From positions 1,116,001 to 1,180,000 of the forward strand of contig NZ_CP023068.1 of the NCBI RefSeq assembly GCF_002288525.1: a DNA stretch of 64,000 bases. The letters run 5' to 3'. Position numbers and translations under genes: made by a program. This document shows, piece by piece, positions 17,876 to 27,067 of the stretch. Positions within the stretch are counted from its first letter, which is position 1. Each line of letters opens with the position of its first letter. Below the pieces are notes generated by a model. It was not told where the DNA came from and made no database searches. It saw only the letters and a program-made list of their open reading frames with translations. The stretch is from Sinorhizobium sojae CCBAU 05684. GTDB lineage: Bacteria > Pseudomonadota > Alphaproteobacteria > Rhizobiales > Rhizobiaceae.

Positions 17876-19351
17876 ATGGCCCTGACCCCTGCACTTACCA
17901 AACACCTCCACGCTGCAGATTTCTTCGCGACGGTCGACTGCCGATACCGCCCCTGCGCGCCGTGGACCGGTCCGACCTTCGACGTCCTCAACCCCTCGAC
18001 GGGCGAATTGCTTGCGACCCTTCCGGACATGGGCGTTGACGAGGCGCGCGCCGCAATCGAAGCGGCCCAGGCGGCGCAGACGCTCTGGGCATCCAAGCCA
18101 GCCAAGGACAGGAGCGCGATCCTGCGCCGATGGCACGATCTGATCGTCGAGCACGCAGACGATCTCGCGGCGATACTGACGGCCGAAATGGGAAAGCCGC
18201 TCGGCGAGGCGAAGGGGGAGGTCCTGCATGCCGCCTCTTATATCGAATGGTATGCGGAGGAAGCCAAGCGCGTCTATGGCGAGACCTTTCCCGCCCCCGC
18301 CAACGACCGCCGCATGCTCGTCATCAAGCAGCCAGTCGGCGTCGTCGGCACCATCACGCCGTGGAACTTTCCGGCCTCGATGGTTGCCCGCAAGATCGCG
18401 CCTGCACTCGCCGCCGGCTGCGCCATCGTCTTGAAGCCGGCCGAGCAGACGCCGCTCGTTGCCGGCGCGATGTTCGCGCTTGCCGATAGAGCGGGCTTCC
18501 CCGAAGGCGTCCTCAACCTCGTCTATGCCGCCGAGGGAGCGCCGATCGGGCGCGAGTTGTGCAGCAATCCGAAGGTGCGCAAGATCAGCTTCACCGGCTC
18601 GACCGAGGTCGGAAGGCTGCTGATGCGGCAATGTTCCGACCAGATCAAGAAAGTCAGCCTGGAGCTCGGCGGCAATGCGCCCTTCATCGTCTTCGACGAC
18701 GCGGATATCGATGCGGCGGTCGACGGTGCGATCCAGGCGAAGTTCCGCAATGCCGGCCAGACCTGTGTTTCGGCGAACCGCATCTATGTACAAGCGGCAG
18801 TGCACGATGCCTTCGCGGAGAAGTTCGTCGCGCGGGTGCGCGAGCTGACCGTCGGCGACGGCTTTTCCGCCGGCATCACGATCGGCCCGATGATCGACGG
18901 CCACGCGATCGAGAAGATCGAGGGGCATGTCGCCGACGCGCTCGCGAAGGGGGCCGAGCTTCGCTGCGGCGGCAAGCGGATCGGGACGAAGGGTACCTTT
19001 TTCGAACCGACGGTGCTGACCGGCATTGCGCACGAGATGCGCGTCGCTCAGGAAGAGACCTTCGGCCCGATTGCACCGATCATCCGCTTCGACAGCGCCG
19101 AGCAGGTGGTGGCCGAGGCGAACGACACGATCTATGGCCTCGCCGCCTATTTCTACGCGGAGAACCTGAAGCGCGTCTGGCATGTGGCCGAGGCGCTGGA
19201 ATACGGCATGGTCGGCATCAATACCGGGCGCATGTCCTCCGAAGCCGCTCCCTTCGGTGGCATCAAGCAGTCCGGCATCGGCCGCGAAGGCTCCCGCCAC
19301 GGGCTCGAAGACTATCTTGAGATGAAGTATCTCTGCATGGGGAATATCTGA
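17876..19351 (+). CDS. gabD: NAD(P)-dependent succinate-semialdehyde dehydrogenase
   Basis: Oxidises succinate semialdehyde to succinate, the step after GabT. 491 residues from ATG 17876, which has GGGAGGAT 8 bases upstream. Aldehyde dehydrogenase hallmarks: TPWNFPASMVARKIAPALAA, GSTEVGR in the cofactor region, LELGGNAP with general base Glu263, GQTCVSANRI with catalytic Cys297, and EETFGPIAP. The C-terminal motif PFGGIKQSGIGREGSRHG is typical of GabD. Aliphatic semialdehydes such as glutarate semialdehyde remain possible substrates. Confidence 0.9.
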   Translation: MALTPALTKHLHAADFFATVDCRYRPCAPWTGPTFDVLNPSTGELLATLPDMGVDEARAAIEAAQAAQTLWASKPAKDRSAILRRWHDLIVEHADDLAAILTAEMGKPLGEAKGEVLHAASYIEWYAEEAKRVYGETFPAPANDRRMLVIKQPVGVVGTITPWNFPASMVARKIAPALAAGCAIVLKPAEQTPLVAGAMFALADRAGFPEGVLNLVYAAEGAPIGRELCSNPKVRKISFTGSTEVGRLLMRQCSDQIKKVSLELGGNAPFIVFDDADIDAAVDGAIQAKFRNAGQTCVSANRIYVQAAVHDAFAEKFVARVRELTVGDGFSAGITIGPMIDGHAIEKIEGHVADALAKGAELRCGGKRIGTKGTFFEPTVLTGIAHEMRVAQEETFGPIAPIIRFDSAEQVVAEANDTIYGLAAYFYAENLKRVWHVAEALEYGMVGINTGRMSSEAAPFGGIKQSGIGREGSRHGLEDYLEMKYLCMGNI

Positions 19352-19375
19352 GCCGGCGGTCCCCCTCGCACGCCC

Positions 19376-19405
19376 CTTGAAATTCTTGCTGCGGCTTGCC
19401 AATTG
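19376..19405 (+). promoter_or_regulatory. possible RpoH (heat-shock sigma) promoter of htpG
   Basis: CTTGAAA at 19376-19382 is a good match to the RpoH -35 element. About 16 bases on, CCAATTG is only a weak match to the -10 (CCCCAT or CTATAT types). Placement, about 90 bases before htpG, is suitable, and htpG belongs to RpoH regulons in alphaproteobacteria. Confidence 0.35.
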
Positions 19406-19494
19406 GGGCCGCAAACGACGGAGCGGGATCAGCCACCCTGAATGGATGTCGCCCCTCGCAACTTTAAACGCGATTTCAAGAGGTCCGCAACGCG

Positions 19495-21384
19495 ATGAGT
19501 GAAGTCGAAATGTCCGTAGAGAAGCACGTATTTGAAGCCGACGTGGCGAAACTGCTGCACCTGATGGTGCATTCCGTCTACTCCGACAAGAATGTCTTTC
19601 TCCGCGAACTGATTTCGAACGCGGCGGACGCCTGCGAGAAGCTTCGCTACGAGGCGATCGTCGCACCCGACCTCCTCGGCAGCGATCCGACCCCGCGCAT
19701 CGTATTGACGCTTGACGAGGAGCACGCCCGGCTCATCGTCGAGGACAACGGCATCGGCATGACCCGCGATGAACTCGTCGAGTCCCTCGGCACCATTGCC
19801 CGCTCCGGCACACGCGCCTTCATGGAGCGTGTCGAAGCCGCCCAGAGCAAGGATGGCGCACAGCTGATCGGCCAGTTCGGCGTCGGCTTCTATTCCGCCT
19901 TCATGGTCGCCGACAATGTCGACGTCGTCTCCCGCCGCGCAGGTTCGGACAAAGCCTGGCACTGGGCTTCGGAGGGCAAGGGCAGCTATACGGTTTCCGC
20001 CGTCGACCTTGCCGATGCGCCGGCCCGCGGCACGCGGATAACCCTGCACCTGAAGGATGATGCCAAGACCTACACCTTGCGCTGGACGGTGGAACGCATC
20101 GTCAAGGATCAATCCGGCCATGTGCCGGTGCCGATTTCTATCGTGGAAAAGCCCGGAGCCGAGCCGGCGCAGGTCGCCGATGGCACGGCGCTCTGGACCA
20201 AGCAGAAGAGCGAGATTTCCAAGGAAGATTATACGGACTTCTACCGCGGCGTCGCGGGGCAATATGACGAGCCTGCGCTGACCGTGCACTTCCGCGCAGA
20301 GGGCCGCCACGAATATACGGCGCTTGCTTTCGTGCCGGGCTCAAAGCCCTTCGACCTCTTCGACCCCGACCGCAAGGGCCGCATGAAGCTTTACGTCAAG
20401 CGCGTGTTCATCACCGACGAAGCGGACTTGCTGCCGCGCTACCTGCGCTTCGTGCGGGGACTGGTCGACACGGCCGACCTGCCGCTCAATGTCTCGCGCG
20501 AAATGATCCAGGAGAGCCCTCTTCTCGCCAATATCCGCAAGGGCCTGACGAACCGGGTGCTGACGAGCATCGAAAAGCTCATCGACAGCGACCCGGACGC
20601 CTTCGCCAAGCTTTGGGAAAACTTCGGCAGCGTCATCAAGGAAGGCATCTACGAGGACTTCGAGCGGAGGGCCCAACTGCTGGCGCTTTCCCGCTTCCGC
20701 ACGACCGCTGCCGAGGACAAAACGCGCGCCTTGAGCGAATATGTCAAGGACATGAAGGACGGCCAGGCGGCAATCTACTACCTGACCGGGGAGAACCTTG
20801 CGCAACTGCAAGCCTCGCCGCAACTCGAGGGCTTCCGCGCTCGTGGGATCGAGGTGCTGCTCCTGACCGATCCCGTCGACAGTTTCTGGGTAACGACGGC
20901 GCCCGACTTCGAAGGTAAGCCCTTCAAGTCGATAACTCAGGGCGCAGCCGACCTCGCAGCCGTTGCCAGGGAGAACGATGCAGCCGCGGCCTCGCCCGAA
21001 GCAAACCCGTCGGTGACCGACTTCGTGGCCTTTGCCAAGACTACCCTCGGCGAGGCTGTCTCGGATGTCAGGACCTCCGACCGTTTGACGGAAAGCGCCG
21101 TCTGCCTTGTGGCACCGGAGCACGGCCCCGACCGCCAGTTGCAGAAGATGCTGCAGGGAGCCGGTCGTATCGACGATGCGGCAAAGCCCATTCTCGAAAT
21201 CAATCCCGGCCACGCCCTGATCGCGGCACTCGCCGCCAGCCCGTCGGAAGACCAGACCTTCCGCGAAGACGCGGTGAACCTGCTCTTCGATCAGGCACGC
21301 GTCCTCGACGGCGACAAGCCGGAGAACCCGCGTGCCTTTGCCGAACGGCTCTCACGCGTGTTCGACCGGGCTTTGAAGCGTTAA
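19495..21384 (+). CDS. htpG: molecular chaperone HtpG (Hsp90)
   Basis: 629 residues, normal for bacterial Hsp90. The N-terminal GHKL ATPase is intact: ELISNAADACEKLRYEA (metal-binding Asn), VEDNGIGMTRDEL, GTIARSGTRAF and GQFGVGFYSAFMVAD. The middle domain has the LPLNVSREMIQESPLL motif, and the C-terminal dimerisation region includes NPGHALI. It acts as a cytosolic ATP-dependent chaperone dimer. Start ATG follows AAGAGG by about 11 bases. It is a single gene: a terminator follows, and a heat-shock-like promoter precedes it. Confidence 0.96.
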   Translation: MSEVEMSVEKHVFEADVAKLLHLMVHSVYSDKNVFLRELISNAADACEKLRYEAIVAPDLLGSDPTPRIVLTLDEEHARLIVEDNGIGMTRDELVESLGTIARSGTRAFMERVEAAQSKDGAQLIGQFGVGFYSAFMVADNVDVVSRRAGSDKAWHWASEGKGSYTVSAVDLADAPARGTRITLHLKDDAKTYTLRWTVERIVKDQSGHVPVPISIVEKPGAEPAQVADGTALWTKQKSEISKEDYTDFYRGVAGQYDEPALTVHFRAEGRHEYTALAFVPGSKPFDLFDPDRKGRMKLYVKRVFITDEADLLPRYLRFVRGLVDTADLPLNVSREMIQESPLLANIRKGLTNRVLTSIEKLIDSDPDAFAKLWENFGSVIKEGIYEDFERRAQLLALSRFRTTAAEDKTRALSEYVKDMKDGQAAIYYLTGENLAQLQASPQLEGFRARGIEVLLLTDPVDSFWVTTAPDFEGKPFKSITQGAADLAAVARENDAAAASPEANPSVTDFVAFAKTTLGEAVSDVRTSDRLTESAVCLVAPEHGPDRQLQKMLQGAGRIDDAAKPILEINPGHALIAALAASPSEDQTFREDAVNLLFDQARVLDGDKPENPRAFAERLSRVFDRALKR

Positions 21385-21445
21385 AGCATCGGCCCGAAAT
21401 CGGACCCGCATTCCCGAAGGCGCGATGCGCAGACTCAAAGACTTG

Positions 21446-21490
21446 CAGCGTCGGGCGTCTTGAAGGCCGCCCGACGCTGTAAAAGCTTTT
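21446..21490 (+). terminator. rho-independent terminator after htpG
   Basis: Perfect 12-base arms CAGCGTCGGGCG (21446-21457) and CGCCCGACGCTG (21468-21479) with a 10-base loop, followed by TAAAAGCTTTTG. It separates htpG from the phosphate-uptake operon. Confidence 0.75.
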
Positions 21491-21495
21491 GTAGT

Positions 21496-21511
21496 CAGGT
21501 GAATTCACCTG
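21496..21511. repeat. 16-base perfect palindrome, CAGGTG core
   Basis: CAGGTGAATTCACCTG is its own reverse complement. The arm TCAGGTG / CACCTG recurs in the palindromic element between pcaC and pcaH (50932-50951), so this may be a fragment of the same repeat family. It lies 15 bases past the htpG terminator. Confidence 0.45.
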
Positions 21512-21730
21512 CATGTGAAGCCCTCGGCGGTTTTCGGGCCAAGGTGAGTCGATCGCTTGGAATTCCGCTTCCCGTGAAATCTGTCTGTGGGTCGGCAGCG
21601 CGCTGATCCGCTGTTCCGCCGGAGTCTGGCAAGACTGGCGATCGGACGCCAATCCTCCATCATCGATGGACAGCCGAACTTGCGCATCCAGACGGCGGAT
21701 TCCCCGTACTTTAACAGAACCTACAACAAA

Positions 21731-21748
21731 CTGACATTTGACCTTCAC
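21731..21748 (+). promoter_or_regulatory. Pho-box-like direct repeat upstream of the phosphate/phosphonate operon
   Basis: CTGACAT, four bases, CCTTCAC: two heptamers spaced as in a PhoB half-pair (consensus CTGTCAT-N4-CTGTCAT); the first matches 6 of 7, the second about 4-5 of 7. It lies 65 bases before phnC, the first gene of an uptake operon that is PhoB-controlled in S. meliloti. Confidence 0.5.
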
Positions 21749-21812
21749 GAAGCGCAGCTATGGCAGGGGACATACCGATATCGGTCTCCCTGCAAGAGAG
21801 GACCTGCGCCCC

Positions 21813-22655
21813 ATGTTTCAGTTGAAGGATGTCACTCGCCGGTTTGGCAAGAAGACTGCCGTCAGTTCGGTAAGTTTCAACATCCCTCCAGGACAGATGG
21901 TCGGCATCATCGGCCGCTCGGGTGCGGGCAAGTCGACGCTCTTGCGCATGATCAACCGTCTTGTCGACCCGTCCTCTGGCTCGATCGAGTTCGGGGGGCG
22001 CGAGGTGTCCTCGCTGAAAGGGGCGGCGCTGCGGCAATGGCAGCGCGATTGCGCGATGATCTTCCAGCAGTTCAACCTTGTGCCGCGCCTCGACGTGCTG
22101 ACCAACGTGCTGCTCGGCCGGCTCAATCACCGCTCGACGGTATCGAGCATTCTCAACCTGTTCAGCCGCGAGGAACGCATCATGGCGATCGGCGCGCTCG
22201 AGCGGCTGGGCATCGAACAGACGGCGCTGCAGCAGGCCGGCACCCTTTCCGGCGGGCAGCAGCAGCGCGTGGCGATTGCCCGTGCGCTGATGCAGCAGCC
22301 CAAGGTGGTTCTCGCCGACGAGCCGATCGCTTCGCTCGACCCGCTCAATGCCAAGATCGTCATGGACGCGCTGCGCGACATCAACGAGCGGGACGGCATT
22401 ACCGTCATCACCAATCTGCACACGCTCGACACGGCGCGGAACTATTGCGAGCGCATCATCGGCATGGCGCATGGCCGCGTGGTCTTCGATGGCCAGCCGA
22501 AGGAGCTGACGGCCGCAGCGGTCGCCGAGATCTACGGCGCCGACACGAAGATCGAGGAATCGATGACCTCGACCAGCATCAACATTCCCGCGGCCGCGGC
22601 CCGGGAAGAAACCGCATCGGCCGGCGTGAAGCCGCTGGCACTGGCCGGCATCTGA
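21813..22655 (+). CDS. phnC: phosphate/phosphonate ABC transporter ATP-binding protein (PhnC, PhoC of rhizobia)
   Basis: 280 residues. Walker [11 protein letters not shown]-loop [17 protein letters not shown], signature LSGGQQQR, Walker [13 protein letters not shown] and H-loop TNLHTLDTA, where the Asn-Leu-His of PhnC ATPases replaces the usual Thr-His-Asp. The loop [18 protein letters not shown] is a PhnC hallmark. The start at ATG 21813 follows AGAGAGGA; the upstream extension to 21738 would run through the Pho-box region. First gene of a four-gene uptake system that accepts both phosphate and phosphonates in S. meliloti (PhoCDET). Confidence 0.93.
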   Translation: MFQLKDVTRRFGKKTAVSSVSFNIPPGQMVGIIGRSGAGKSTLLRMINRLVDPSSGSIEFGGREVSSLKGAALRQWQRDCAMIFQQFNLVPRLDVLTNVLLGRLNHRSTVSSILNLFSREERIMAIGALERLGIEQTALQQAGTLSGGQQQRVAIARALMQQPKVVLADEPIASLDPLNAKIVMDALRDINERDGITVITNLHTLDTARNYCERIIGMAHGRVVFDGQPKELTAAAVAEIYGADTKIEESMTSTSINIPAAAAREETASAGVKPLALAGI

Positions 22656-22742
22656 AACCGCCAGGATCGAGCGCCCGCGTCAAGGGCACCTCTTAGCAAC
22701 CGAGACTGATCCGGTACGGCCGGAAAACGGGAGATGAACCAT

Positions 22743-23648
22743 ATGTTGAAGAAAGCTGTTCTCAGCGCCGTCGCGCTTTTTGCCCTCGTCGGGCAGGCCC
22801 ATGCCGAGGACCTCAAGGAATTCCGCATCGGCATCCTCGGCGGTGAAAACGAAGCCGATCGCCTGCGCAACTTCCAGTGCCTCGTCGAGAAGCTCCCGGC
22901 CGCGATCGGCGTCGAAAAGGTCTCGCTCTTCCCGGCGGCCGATTACGACGGCGTCATCCAGGGCCTGCTCGGCGGCACACTCGACTATGCCGAACTCGGC
23001 GCCTCCGGCTATGCGAAGATCTACCTCGCCAAGGCCGACGCCGTCGAGCCGATCCTGACGACGGTCCAGATCGACGGCTCGACCGGCTACCATTCGATTA
23101 TGGTCGCACGCAAGGATTCCGGCATCACCAAGCTCGACGACCTGAGGGGCAAGAAGCTCGGCTTCGCTGATGCGGATTCCACCTCAGGCTACCTTGTTCC
23201 GCTCGTCACCCTGCCGGAAGCGATCGGCGCGCCGGTCAAGGAATTCTTTGGCGAGACCGGCTTTGGCGGCGGCCATGAGAACCTCGTGCTCGAAGTGGTC
23301 AAAGGCAACTTCGACGCCGGCACGACCTGGGGTTCGGGCGTCGGCGAATTCAAGGACGGCTACACTTCCGGCAATCTGCACAAGATGGTCGAGAAGGGCA
23401 TCCTCGACATGAACGATCTCGTCGAACTCTGGAAGTCGCCGCTGATCCCGAACGGCCCGATCGTTATTCGCACCTCGCTGAACGACGACGTGAAGGCGAA
23501 GTTCAAGCAATTCATGATGGATCTGCCGAAGACCGACGCCGCCTGCTTCTCCGCCATCCAGGGCGGCGATTTCACCGGCTATGTCGAAGTCGACAGCGAT
23601 TTCTACAAGCCGATCATCGAAGCCCGTAAGGCGACGATCGGCGGCTGA
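22743..23648 (+). CDS. phnD: phosphate/phosphonate periplasmic binding protein (PhnD, PhoD)
   Basis: 301 residues from the second ATG (22743), which is correctly spaced from GGGAG; the ATG at 22734 overlaps that site. A signal peptide ends at about QAHA-ED. The mature protein is a PhnD-family binder: FRIGILGGENEADRLRNF, the ligand-contact segment DYAELGASGYAKIY, GYHSIMVARKDSGI and the C-terminal GGDFTGYVEVDSDFY. It captures phosphonate or phosphate in the periplasm and delivers it to the PhnE-type permeases encoded downstream. Confidence 0.93.
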   Translation: MLKKAVLSAVALFALVGQAHAEDLKEFRIGILGGENEADRLRNFQCLVEKLPAAIGVEKVSLFPAADYDGVIQGLLGGTLDYAELGASGYAKIYLAKADAVEPILTTVQIDGSTGYHSIMVARKDSGITKLDDLRGKKLGFADADSTSGYLVPLVTLPEAIGAPVKEFFGETGFGGGHENLVLEVVKGNFDAGTTWGSGVGEFKDGYTSGNLHKMVEKGILDMNDLVELWKSPLIPNGPIVIRTSLNDDVKAKFKQFMMDLPKTDAACFSAIQGGDFTGYVEVDSDFYKPIIEARKATIGG

Positions 23649-23747
23649 CCGCTATTCCCATCGTGCCGGCCGGCCGCCTCAGCGGCCGGCCTTTGACTGT
23701 CAGGGCCTCTCGGGCCCGTTGCAGAGGCCGGCGCTGCCGGAAATCCC

Positions 23748-24710
23748 ATGGCCAATTCCGTGCTTTCCCGGCATTTGAGCGAGAACGGCAACCTGATCGA
23801 ACGTCACTGGCAAGAGCTCAACGCCCGCCGGCGTCTCTACACCTGGCTGGGCCTGTCGGCGCTTGCGGTGACGCTCTCTGCCTCGCTCTGGTTCGCCAAC
23901 GATTCCAATGCCGGCAAGTTTTTCGACCGCCTGCCGCATCTCTTCGATTTCGTCGGCGACCTCATGCCACACGACGGGACGGAGATTGTACGCGCCATGT
24001 TCGACCTGCCGTCGCCTCATGACGACGGCAGCTTCAAGTATGATTACCCGGACGGCCGGCTTTATCTCACCGAGAGCATCTACATCCCCGAATACGTGCA
24101 CAAGATGCTGGAGACCGTGAACATCGCCATCTTCTCGACTGTGATCGGTGCCTTCTTCGGCTTCATTCTGTGCTTTCTCGCGGCGCGGAACCTGATGCCC
24201 AATCCGTGGATCCGCGGTTCCGTGCGCCGTGTGATGGAAGTGGTGCGCGCATTTCCCGAGGTGGTGATCGCCGGATTTTTCCTGGCAATCCTTTCGCTCG
24301 GCCCGATCCCCGCCATCGCCGCGGTTTCGATCCATACGGTCGGAGCACTCGGGAAGCTGTTTTTCGAGGTCGTCGAGAATGCGGACATGAAGGCGGAAGA
24401 AGGCCTGCGCGCCGCCGGCGGCAACTGGATCGAGCGCGTCTGGTTCGGCATCGTGCCGCAGGTTCTGCCGAATTTCATGAGCTATTTTTTGTTGCGCCTC
24501 GAGATCAATGTCCGCGCCTCGACGATCATCGGCGCGGTCGGCGGCGGTGGCATTGGAGAGCTGCTGCGCCTCTCGATCAGCCAGAACCATCCGGCAAAGA
24601 CACTGGCGATCGTCATCCTGCTCTTCACGGCGATCTGCGCCGTCGATCAGTTTTCCGCCTGGCTTCGCCGCCGCCTCGTCGGCGACCAGGCCTTTCAACT
24701 TGCCCAATAG
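23748..24710 (+). CDS. phnE: phosphate/phosphonate ABC transporter permease (PhnE-type, PhoE)
   Basis: 320 residues. One N-terminal membrane helix (about 30-52), a periplasmic stretch (53-115), then the permease core with IFSTVIGAFFGFILCFLAAR, VVRAFPEVVIAGFFLAI and the coupling loop ADMKAEEGLRAAGGNWIERV. The signature STIIGAVGGGGIGELLRLS marks PhnE permeases. It pairs with a second, larger permease encoded 9 bases downstream; such two-permease systems are typical of rhizobial PhoET. Confidence 0.92.
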   Translation: MANSVLSRHLSENGNLIERHWQELNARRRLYTWLGLSALAVTLSASLWFANDSNAGKFFDRLPHLFDFVGDLMPHDGTEIVRAMFDLPSPHDDGSFKYDYPDGRLYLTESIYIPEYVHKMLETVNIAIFSTVIGAFFGFILCFLAARNLMPNPWIRGSVRRVMEVVRAFPEVVIAGFFLAILSLGPIPAIAAVSIHTVGALGKLFFEVVENADMKAEEGLRAAGGNWIERVWFGIVPQVLPNFMSYFLLRLEINVRASTIIGAVGGGGIGELLRLSISQNHPAKTLAIVILLFTAICAVDQFSAWLRRRLVGDQAFQLAQ

Positions 24711-24719
24711 GAGCGCGCC

Positions 24720-26237
24720 ATGATTGCCTCGACCATACCCAGCGTGCGCGAAATGGAAGCCATAGCGGCCCGTCACCCGCACCTGCTGCAATCCTCCGCG
24801 ATAGAGCGGTTGAGGCTCGCGGCTGTGGTCGGCGGCGTCTTTCTCTACATGATTTTCTGCTGGTGGTTCTTCTCTATCGGCCACGTGCTTTCGAACGGCA
24901 ACTGGGGTATCGCCGGGACCTATCTCGCCGACTGGGTATCCTATGAGGTTCGCCCCGAGATCGAAATTGCCCGCGACGGAACGATGCGCGTTTCCTACCC
25001 GCGCAACTCGCCGCTCGGTCCCAATCCAAACCCCGACTGGGTTGCGCTCGATACTAAAACCGTCACGCGCATGGGCGAGACACCGGCGGCGGCTGCGACG
25101 CCGAAGCCGAAGGCGAGTTCTTCTTTCGATTTCATGGCACCGGCCGCGCCACGCGGGGGAGACCGGAGCTCCGCCGAAGAGTCGGATTTGGCCGCGACCC
25201 GCGCCGAGGAGGTCGTCACGCGTGCCGTCGTCACCTATGACCACTCGACGCACATCGAAGTCACGGACAAGCTGGTTATAGCAACCCGTGCCGGCGAGAC
25301 CTTCGCCATGCGGGTCGACGGCGACGGCCTGGTGATACCGCAAGGCCCCCTGCCCGGCTGGGCGACGCAGAAGCGACCGGGCGAAAAAATCACGCTCTCT
25401 TTCGGCCCGACCGGCTGGGCCGAAGTCGAAGGCGACGAGATCTCGATCCGCAACCGTTTCTTCGGCTGGGCGAACTTCCTGTTCGACACCAACTCGCCCT
25501 TCTTTGGGAAGTCCTATGGCGAGGTGTTTGCGCTCTTGCTTTCCGCGGAGCGGATCGATCCTGCACGCTCCAATCTCTCGCTTGCCTGGAACAACATTCT
25601 CTACAATGCCGAGTGGCAGCATCTCGACGTCTGGACCAAGCTCCTGCAGACGATCGTCATGGCCTTCGTCGGCACGCTCTTCGCGTCGCTGGTCGCCTTT
25701 CCGCTCTGCTTCCTGGCGGCGCGGAATATCACGCCAAGCCTTTTCGCCAACCAGGCCGTCAAGCGGCTGTTCGACTTCCTGCGATCGGTGGACATGTTCA
25801 TCTGGGCGCTCTTTTTTACCCGCGCCTTCGGCCCCGGTCCGCTCGCCGGCATCTCGGCCATCTTCTTCACCGACACGGGCACGCTCGGCAAGCTCTATTC
25901 CGAATCCCTGGAAAATATCGACGACAAGCAGCGCGAAGGCGTCAAATCGGTCGGCGCAGCACCGGTCGCGGTGCAGCGTTTCGGCGTCTTGCCACAGGTA
26001 CTGCCTGTATTTGCGAGTCAGGCGCTCTATTTTTGGGAGTCGAATACGCGTTCGGCCACGATCATCGGCGCCGTCGGCGCCGGGGGTATCGGGCTCAAGC
26101 TCTGGGAAGCGATGCGCACCAATTCGGATTGGGAAAATGTCGCCTATATGGTGCTTTTGATCTTGATGGTTGTCTTCGTCTTCGACAGCATCTCCAACGC
26201 GTGCCGCTCGCGGCTGGTGGGAGGCAAGGTTCACTGA
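24720..26237 (+). CDS. phnE: phosphate/phosphonate ABC transporter permease with large periplasmic insert (PhnE-type, PhoT)
   Basis: 505 residues, nearly double a usual PhnE. The C-terminal ~205 residues are a standard core (WTKLLQTIVMAFVGTLFASL, FPLCFLAARNITP, DDKQREGVKSVGAAPVAVQR, SATIIGAVGAGGIGLKLWEA). Between the first helix (about 33-55) and this core lies a polar segment of ~240 residues (57-300) containing an Ala/Pro/Lys-rich linker (about 121-150) and beta-rich sequence; topology places it in the periplasm. Other rhizobial PhoT proteins are also long. The insert may contact PhnD or a cell-envelope partner; its role is not known from sequence. Confidence 0.9.
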   Translation: MIASTIPSVREMEAIAARHPHLLQSSAIERLRLAAVVGGVFLYMIFCWWFFSIGHVLSNGNWGIAGTYLADWVSYEVRPEIEIARDGTMRVSYPRNSPLGPNPNPDWVALDTKTVTRMGETPAAAATPKPKASSSFDFMAPAAPRGGDRSSAEESDLAATRAEEVVTRAVVTYDHSTHIEVTDKLVIATRAGETFAMRVDGDGLVIPQGPLPGWATQKRPGEKITLSFGPTGWAEVEGDEISIRNRFFGWANFLFDTNSPFFGKSYGEVFALLLSAERIDPARSNLSLAWNNILYNAEWQHLDVWTKLLQTIVMAFVGTLFASLVAFPLCFLAARNITPSLFANQAVKRLFDFLRSVDMFIWALFFTRAFGPGPLAGISAIFFTDTGTLGKLYSESLENIDDKQREGVKSVGAAPVAVQRFGVLPQVLPVFASQALYFWESNTRSATIIGAVGAGGIGLKLWEAMRTNSDWENVAYMVLLILMVVFVFDSISNACRSRLVGGKVH

Positions 26238-26358
26238 TAGGTTCTATTTGCGCATCGGTATCATGATGTTGTCACGCAAATCGGGTAGCTGCGCATCTCA
26301 ACCCGCGAACAGCCCATTGCCGCAGGCCGGCGACAAATAGATACGGAAAGTGAAGCCC

Positions 26359-27066
26359 GTGCGTTACGCAATCTACTTCGCGCCGCCGGCCGATGACCGG
26401 CTGTCGCTGACGGCAGCCCATTGGCTCGGGCGGGACGCCTTCACCGGCGGTGCCTTGGCGTGGCCGGAAGGCTCTGTTTTCACTCCCGAGCAGCAGCTTG
26501 CCCTGACTGCCGAACCGCGCCGCTACGGCTTCCACGGCACGTTGAAGGCGCCCTTCGCACTTGCGCCCGGCCGCAGCGAGGCCGAGTTGATTGCGGCCTT
26601 CGATGAATTCGCCGCGGAGATCGAGTCCTTTGTCGTGCCGGAAATGGCGCTTCAGCAGCTTGGACCATTCTTTGCCTTGGTTGCGAAGGAGAATTGCACG
26701 GCGCTCCACGACCTGGCGGCCCAGGCGGTACGCCGGTTCGAGCCCTTCAGGGCGCCGCTTTCGGGAGTGGATATTGCCCGCCGCAACCCGGAGAGGTTGA
26801 CACAGCGTCAGCGGGAATACCTTGCCGCCTGGGGGTACCCTTATGTTTTCGAGGAGTTCCTGTTCCATCTAACCCTCACCGGACCGGTGGCCGAAGAGAT
26901 GCAGGACCTTGTGCGGGAAACACTCGAAGCCGCTTTCGCCGACTTCATCGGCAAACCGCTTGCCGTCGATACGGTTGCGCTTTTTGCCGAGACCAGCCGC
27001 GGTGCTCCGTTTACCGTTCATTCCCTGCTGCCGCTCGGCAGCGCTTCCACACGAAAGACCGCATGA
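26359..27066 (+). CDS. DUF1045 phosphonate-metabolism protein, 2H phosphoesterase fold
   Basis: 235 residues. Two H-x-T motifs, FHGTLKAPF (N-terminal half) and FHLTLTGP (C-terminal half), define the two-histidine phosphoesterase fold. DUF1045 members sit beside phnM and phnN in phosphonate loci and probably act on a cyclic or phosphodiester ribose intermediate; the exact reaction is inferred. The GTG at 26359 gives the usual family start MRYAIYFAPPADD with GGAAAG well placed; a GTG three codons upstream is too close to it. phnM begins one base after the stop. Confidence 0.85.
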   Translation: MRYAIYFAPPADDRLSLTAAHWLGRDAFTGGALAWPEGSVFTPEQQLALTAEPRRYGFHGTLKAPFALAPGRSEAELIAAFDEFAAEIESFVVPEMALQQLGPFFALVAKENCTALHDLAAQAVRRFEPFRAPLSGVDIARRNPERLTQRQREYLAAWGYPYVFEEFLFHLTLTGPVAEEMQDLVRETLEAAFADFIGKPLAVDTVALFAETSRGAPFTVHSLLPLGSASTRKTA

Positions 27067-27067
27067 C

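Noticed and set aside
17762-19666. 634-residue open frame on the - strand
   Set aside because: Antisense to gabD, which has an intact active site and a good ribosome site.
23700-26234. 844-residue open frame on the - strand
   Set aside because: It is antisense to both PhnE-type permease genes, extremely rich in Arg/Asp/Glu/His, with no family motif.
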